Shown piece after piece: positions 6,104-7,431 of a DNA stretch of 7,431 nt. Within the stretch, counting starts at the first letter, position 1, and every line of letters begins with the position of its first letter. This DNA comes from Clostridia bacterium (lineage in GTDB: Bacteria > Bacillota > Clostridia > Oscillospirales > RGIG7773), in contig JAFZHO010000033.1 of NCBI GenBank assembly GCA_017554835.1, forward strand, positions 1-7,431, written 5' to 3'. The notes beneath the pieces were generated by a model. It was not told the DNA's origin and did no database searches. It saw only the letters and a list, made by a program, of their open reading frames with translations. Made by a program: the position numbers and the translations under genes.

Positions 6104-6691
6104 ATGAAAAAAGGAAGAATTTTACGATTTACACAGATAGCAATTTTAACGGCATTGGTTGTCGTATTGCAATTGCTCAGCTACGTGATTAAAATCGGAA
6201 CTTTTCCGTTGTCACTGGTTTTAATCCCCCTTGTAGTGGGAGGTGCCTTGTTTGGACCTCGTGCAGGTGGATTTTTGGGCCTTGTATTCGGTGTAGTGGT
6301 AACGATCGGTTGTATCACCGGATTTGACGTTGGTGGGGCAATTTTATGGAACGTTAATCCGTTTTTAACTGCACTTGTTTGCCTTGTAAAAGGTGCGGTG
6401 GCAGGATTTATTGGTGGCTTAATTGCCACAATCTTGCAAAAGAAAGGACATTCTTTTTTAGGCGTTCTTTTAAGTGCCATTGTAGTGCCGCTTGTTAATA
6501 CCGGCCTTTTTACCGCGGCAATGTGGTTTTTGTTTAAAGAAACGTTGGTATCCTGGGCAGGCGGACAAAACGTTGTTTACTACGTATTTTTCGGATTGAT
6601 TGGTATCAACTTTGTAATTGAATTTGTTATCAATCTGGTATTGGCACCCACTTCGGAACGTATTGTTAACGTTATTCGTCACACAAAATAA
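6104..6691 (+). CDS. ECF transporter S component, probably for pantothenate (PanT-like)
   Basis: This is an integral membrane substrate-binding subunit of an energy-coupling-factor vitamin importer. It would work with a shared EcfA/EcfA'/EcfT module, which is not encoded in this window. The 195-residue product is almost wholly hydrophobic with about six membrane segments (~10-30, 33-50, 54-75, 85-110, 118-143, 157-182) and positive ends (MKKGR at the start, IRHTK at the end). An Ala-x3-Ala motif in the first segment (A13-ILT-A17) matches the contact for EcfT seen in S components. The substrate is inferred, not seen: the gene directly follows pantothenate kinase and carries the same leader hairpin. 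Alternatives are another vitamin of the same broad S-component family. AAGGAG (6088-6093) lies 10 bases before the ATG, a rather long spacing. A strong terminator follows. Confidence 0.85.
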   Translation: MKKGRILRFTQIAILTALVVVLQLLSYVIKIGTFPLSLVLIPLVVGGALFGPRAGGFLGLVFGVVVTIGCITGFDVGGAILWNVNPFLTALVCLVKGAVAGFIGGLIATILQKKGHSFLGVLLSAIVVPLVNTGLFTAAMWFLFKETLVSWAGGQNVVYYVFFGLIGINFVIEFVINLVLAPTSERIVNVIRHTK

Positions 6692-6711
6692 TAATAAAAA
6701 ATGCCTTTTAT

Positions 6712-6744
6712 AAGAGCGGTGGAATAATTTCTACCGCTTTTTTT
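6712..6744 (+). terminator. Rho-independent terminator of the coaX/S-component unit
   Basis: The arm 6715-6724 (AGCGGTGGAA) pairs with 6729-6738 in ten pairs including one G-U, with loop TAAT. Outer pairs extend it to 6712. A run of seven T begins at 6738, followed by another T-rich tract. Confidence 0.88.
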
Positions 6745-6754
6745 ATTTTTCGAC

Positions 6755-6783
6755 TTTACTTTTATAAGTTAAAGTGCTACAAT
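6755..6783 (+). promoter_or_regulatory. yerC: Promoter for yerC, with an overlapping inverted repeat
   Basis: TTTACT (6755-6760) and TACAAT (6778-6783) are spaced by 17 bases, with TGC (6775-6777) forming an extended -10. The predicted start is near 6790. An imperfect inverted repeat (arms 6753-6761 and 6767-6775, 7 of 9 positions pairing) covers the -35 box and most of the spacer, a position suited to an operator; no regulator is proven. Confidence 0.6.
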
Positions 6784-6810
6784 AGTAATACGAGAAAAGG
6801 GGGCATAGAA

Positions 6811-7095
6811 ATGAAAAAAATCGAAAATGCTGAACTTTTGTATAAAGCGGTTTTAGCGCTTGAAACAAAAAAAGAATGTGAGAAATTTTTTGAGGACCTT
6901 TTTACCGTTACAGAACTTATCGAAATTTCTCAGCGACTTGAGGTTGCAAAAATGCTCAGAAAGCAGTGCGTTTATAGTGATATAGTTTCTAAAACAGGCG
7001 CAAGCACTGCAACAATAAGCAGAGTTAACCGTTGCCTTAACTATGGCGCCGATGGTTATAGAATAGCTCTTGAAAGAATCGAAGAAGATGAGTAG
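6811..7095 (+). CDS. yerC: YerC/YecD-family TrpR-like DNA-binding protein
   Basis: This small (94-residue) all-helical protein has the TrpR fold, a predicted cytoplasmic transcription regulator. The family, named for B. subtilis YerC, is widespread in Firmicutes; I know of no established ligand or regulon. Family features are FFEDLFTVTELIEISQRLEVAKMLRK at ~26-51 and a helix-turn-helix at ~55-76 (SDIVSKTGASTATISRVNR), close to the DNA-binding part of TrpR. No trp genes are nearby, so tryptophan should not be assumed as effector. The ATG follows AAGGGGG (6797-6803) with 7 bases spacing. Its last 8 bases overlap the start of the methyltransferase gene, implying cotranscription and possible translational coupling. 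The inverted repeat in its promoter would permit autoregulation, which is only a suggestion. Confidence 0.88.
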   Translation: MKKIENAELLYKAVLALETKKECEKFFEDLFTVTELIEISQRLEVAKMLRKQCVYSDIVSKTGASTATISRVNRCLNYGADGYRIALERIEEDE

Positions 7096-7431
7096 TTATA
7101 GAGATTTCTCTCTTTGTTATAGCCGCATTATGAGTGACGTGGACTATGACGAGATAGGGGACTTTATTGATGCTGCAATAAAAAAACATTACGTAATGAA
7201 AACGGGCATAGTCTGTGACCTTGCCTGCGGAACGGGACGCCTATCGGGTATTCTTTCGAAAAAAGGATACGATATGATAGGCGTTGATAATAGTTCCGAA
7301 ATGCTTGATATAGCAAGAAATGATAATCCCGGAGAGAAGATTCTTTATCTTAATCAGGATATGACTGAACTTGATATGTTTGGCACGGTTGATGTTTTTT
7401 TATCCACTATGGATAGCATAAATCATCTGGA
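7088..7431 (+). CDS. Class I SAM-dependent methyltransferase, 5' part (3' end outside window)
   Basis: The frame is open from ATG at 7088 to the window edge, giving 114 complete codons. Residues 42-50 (VCDLACGTG) are motif I of Rossmann-fold methyltransferases, which binds S-adenosylmethionine. Asp67 in GVDNSSEMLDIAR fits the acidic residue at the end of strand 2 that holds the ribose hydroxyls, and LNQDM at 88-92 is the usual QxD-type motif before strand 4 (VDVFLSTMDSINHL). The substrate cannot be told; the substrate-specific C-terminal half is missing. The start overlaps the yerC end by 8 bases and has only a weak purine-rich GAAGAAG immediately upstream, consistent with translation coupled to yerC. 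A later Met at residue 15 is possible but lacks a better ribosome binding site. Confidence 0.85.
   Translation, partial: MSSYRDFSLCYSRIMSDVDYDEIGDFIDAAIKKHYVMKTGIVCDLACGTGRLSGILSKKGYDMIGVDNSSEMLDIARNDNPGEKILYLNQDMTELDMFGTVDVFLSTMDSINHL

Noticed and set aside
6181..6480. Long antisense open frame inside the S-component gene
   Set aside because: Its product is Pro/Thr/Lys-rich low-complexity sequence with no recognisable motif or good ribosome binding site, as expected for the complement of a hydrophobic membrane-protein gene.

Overview
The window is chromosomal DNA from an AT-rich, low-GC Gram-positive bacterium, most likely an anaerobic Clostridia or gut Firmicutes member. The evidence is strong AGGAGG-type ribosome binding sites, TTGACA/TATAAT-like promoters with extended -10 elements, and families typical of that group: a Firmicutes-type pyrimidine-nucleoside phosphorylase, the YerC TrpR-like regulator, a type III pantothenate kinase and an ECF-transporter S component. 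No insertion sequence, phage gene, CRISPR array, tRNA or rRNA is visible. The longest stretch without a gene is 134 bases, a divergent promoter region at 4185-4318.

Layout. Bases 1-762 hold the 3' part of a pyrimidine-nucleoside phosphorylase gene, cut by the window edge. A promoter overlapping its stop codon serves a 584-residue membrane-anchored leucine-rich-repeat protein (820-2574). That gene converges on a minus-strand pair, xerC (4184-3207) then a small lipoprotein gene (3201-2611), and the two units share one palindromic bidirectional terminator (2575-2607). Upstream of xerC, divergent promoters separate it from a plus-strand lipid kinase gene of the diacylglycerol kinase/YegS family (4319-5197, GTG start). 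Next come coaX (5295-6059) and an ECF S-component gene (6104-6691), closed by a strong terminator. A further promoter reads into yerC (6811-7095), whose 3' end overlaps a SAM-dependent methyltransferase gene (7088 onward) that runs off the window.

The most interesting signal is a pair of short RNA hairpins, one in the leader of coaX (about 5244-5276) and one between coaX and the S-component gene (6062-6087). Both have a bulged A on the 5' strand and another on the 3' strand, separated by exactly five base pairs. They share the core UUGC-A-UC ... GA-GC, and at least one pair differs by a compensatory change. As I recall it, this is the architecture of the pan RNA motif, known upstream of pantothenate synthesis operons. 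Here it would link pantothenate phosphorylation with what is therefore probably a pantothenate (PanT-like) transporter. The two genes read as a vitamin B5 uptake-and-trapping unit feeding CoA synthesis, with each cistron carrying its own RNA element.

The rest is mostly ordinary housekeeping and surface-protein content. Assignments rest on motifs read by eye; no database search was possible.
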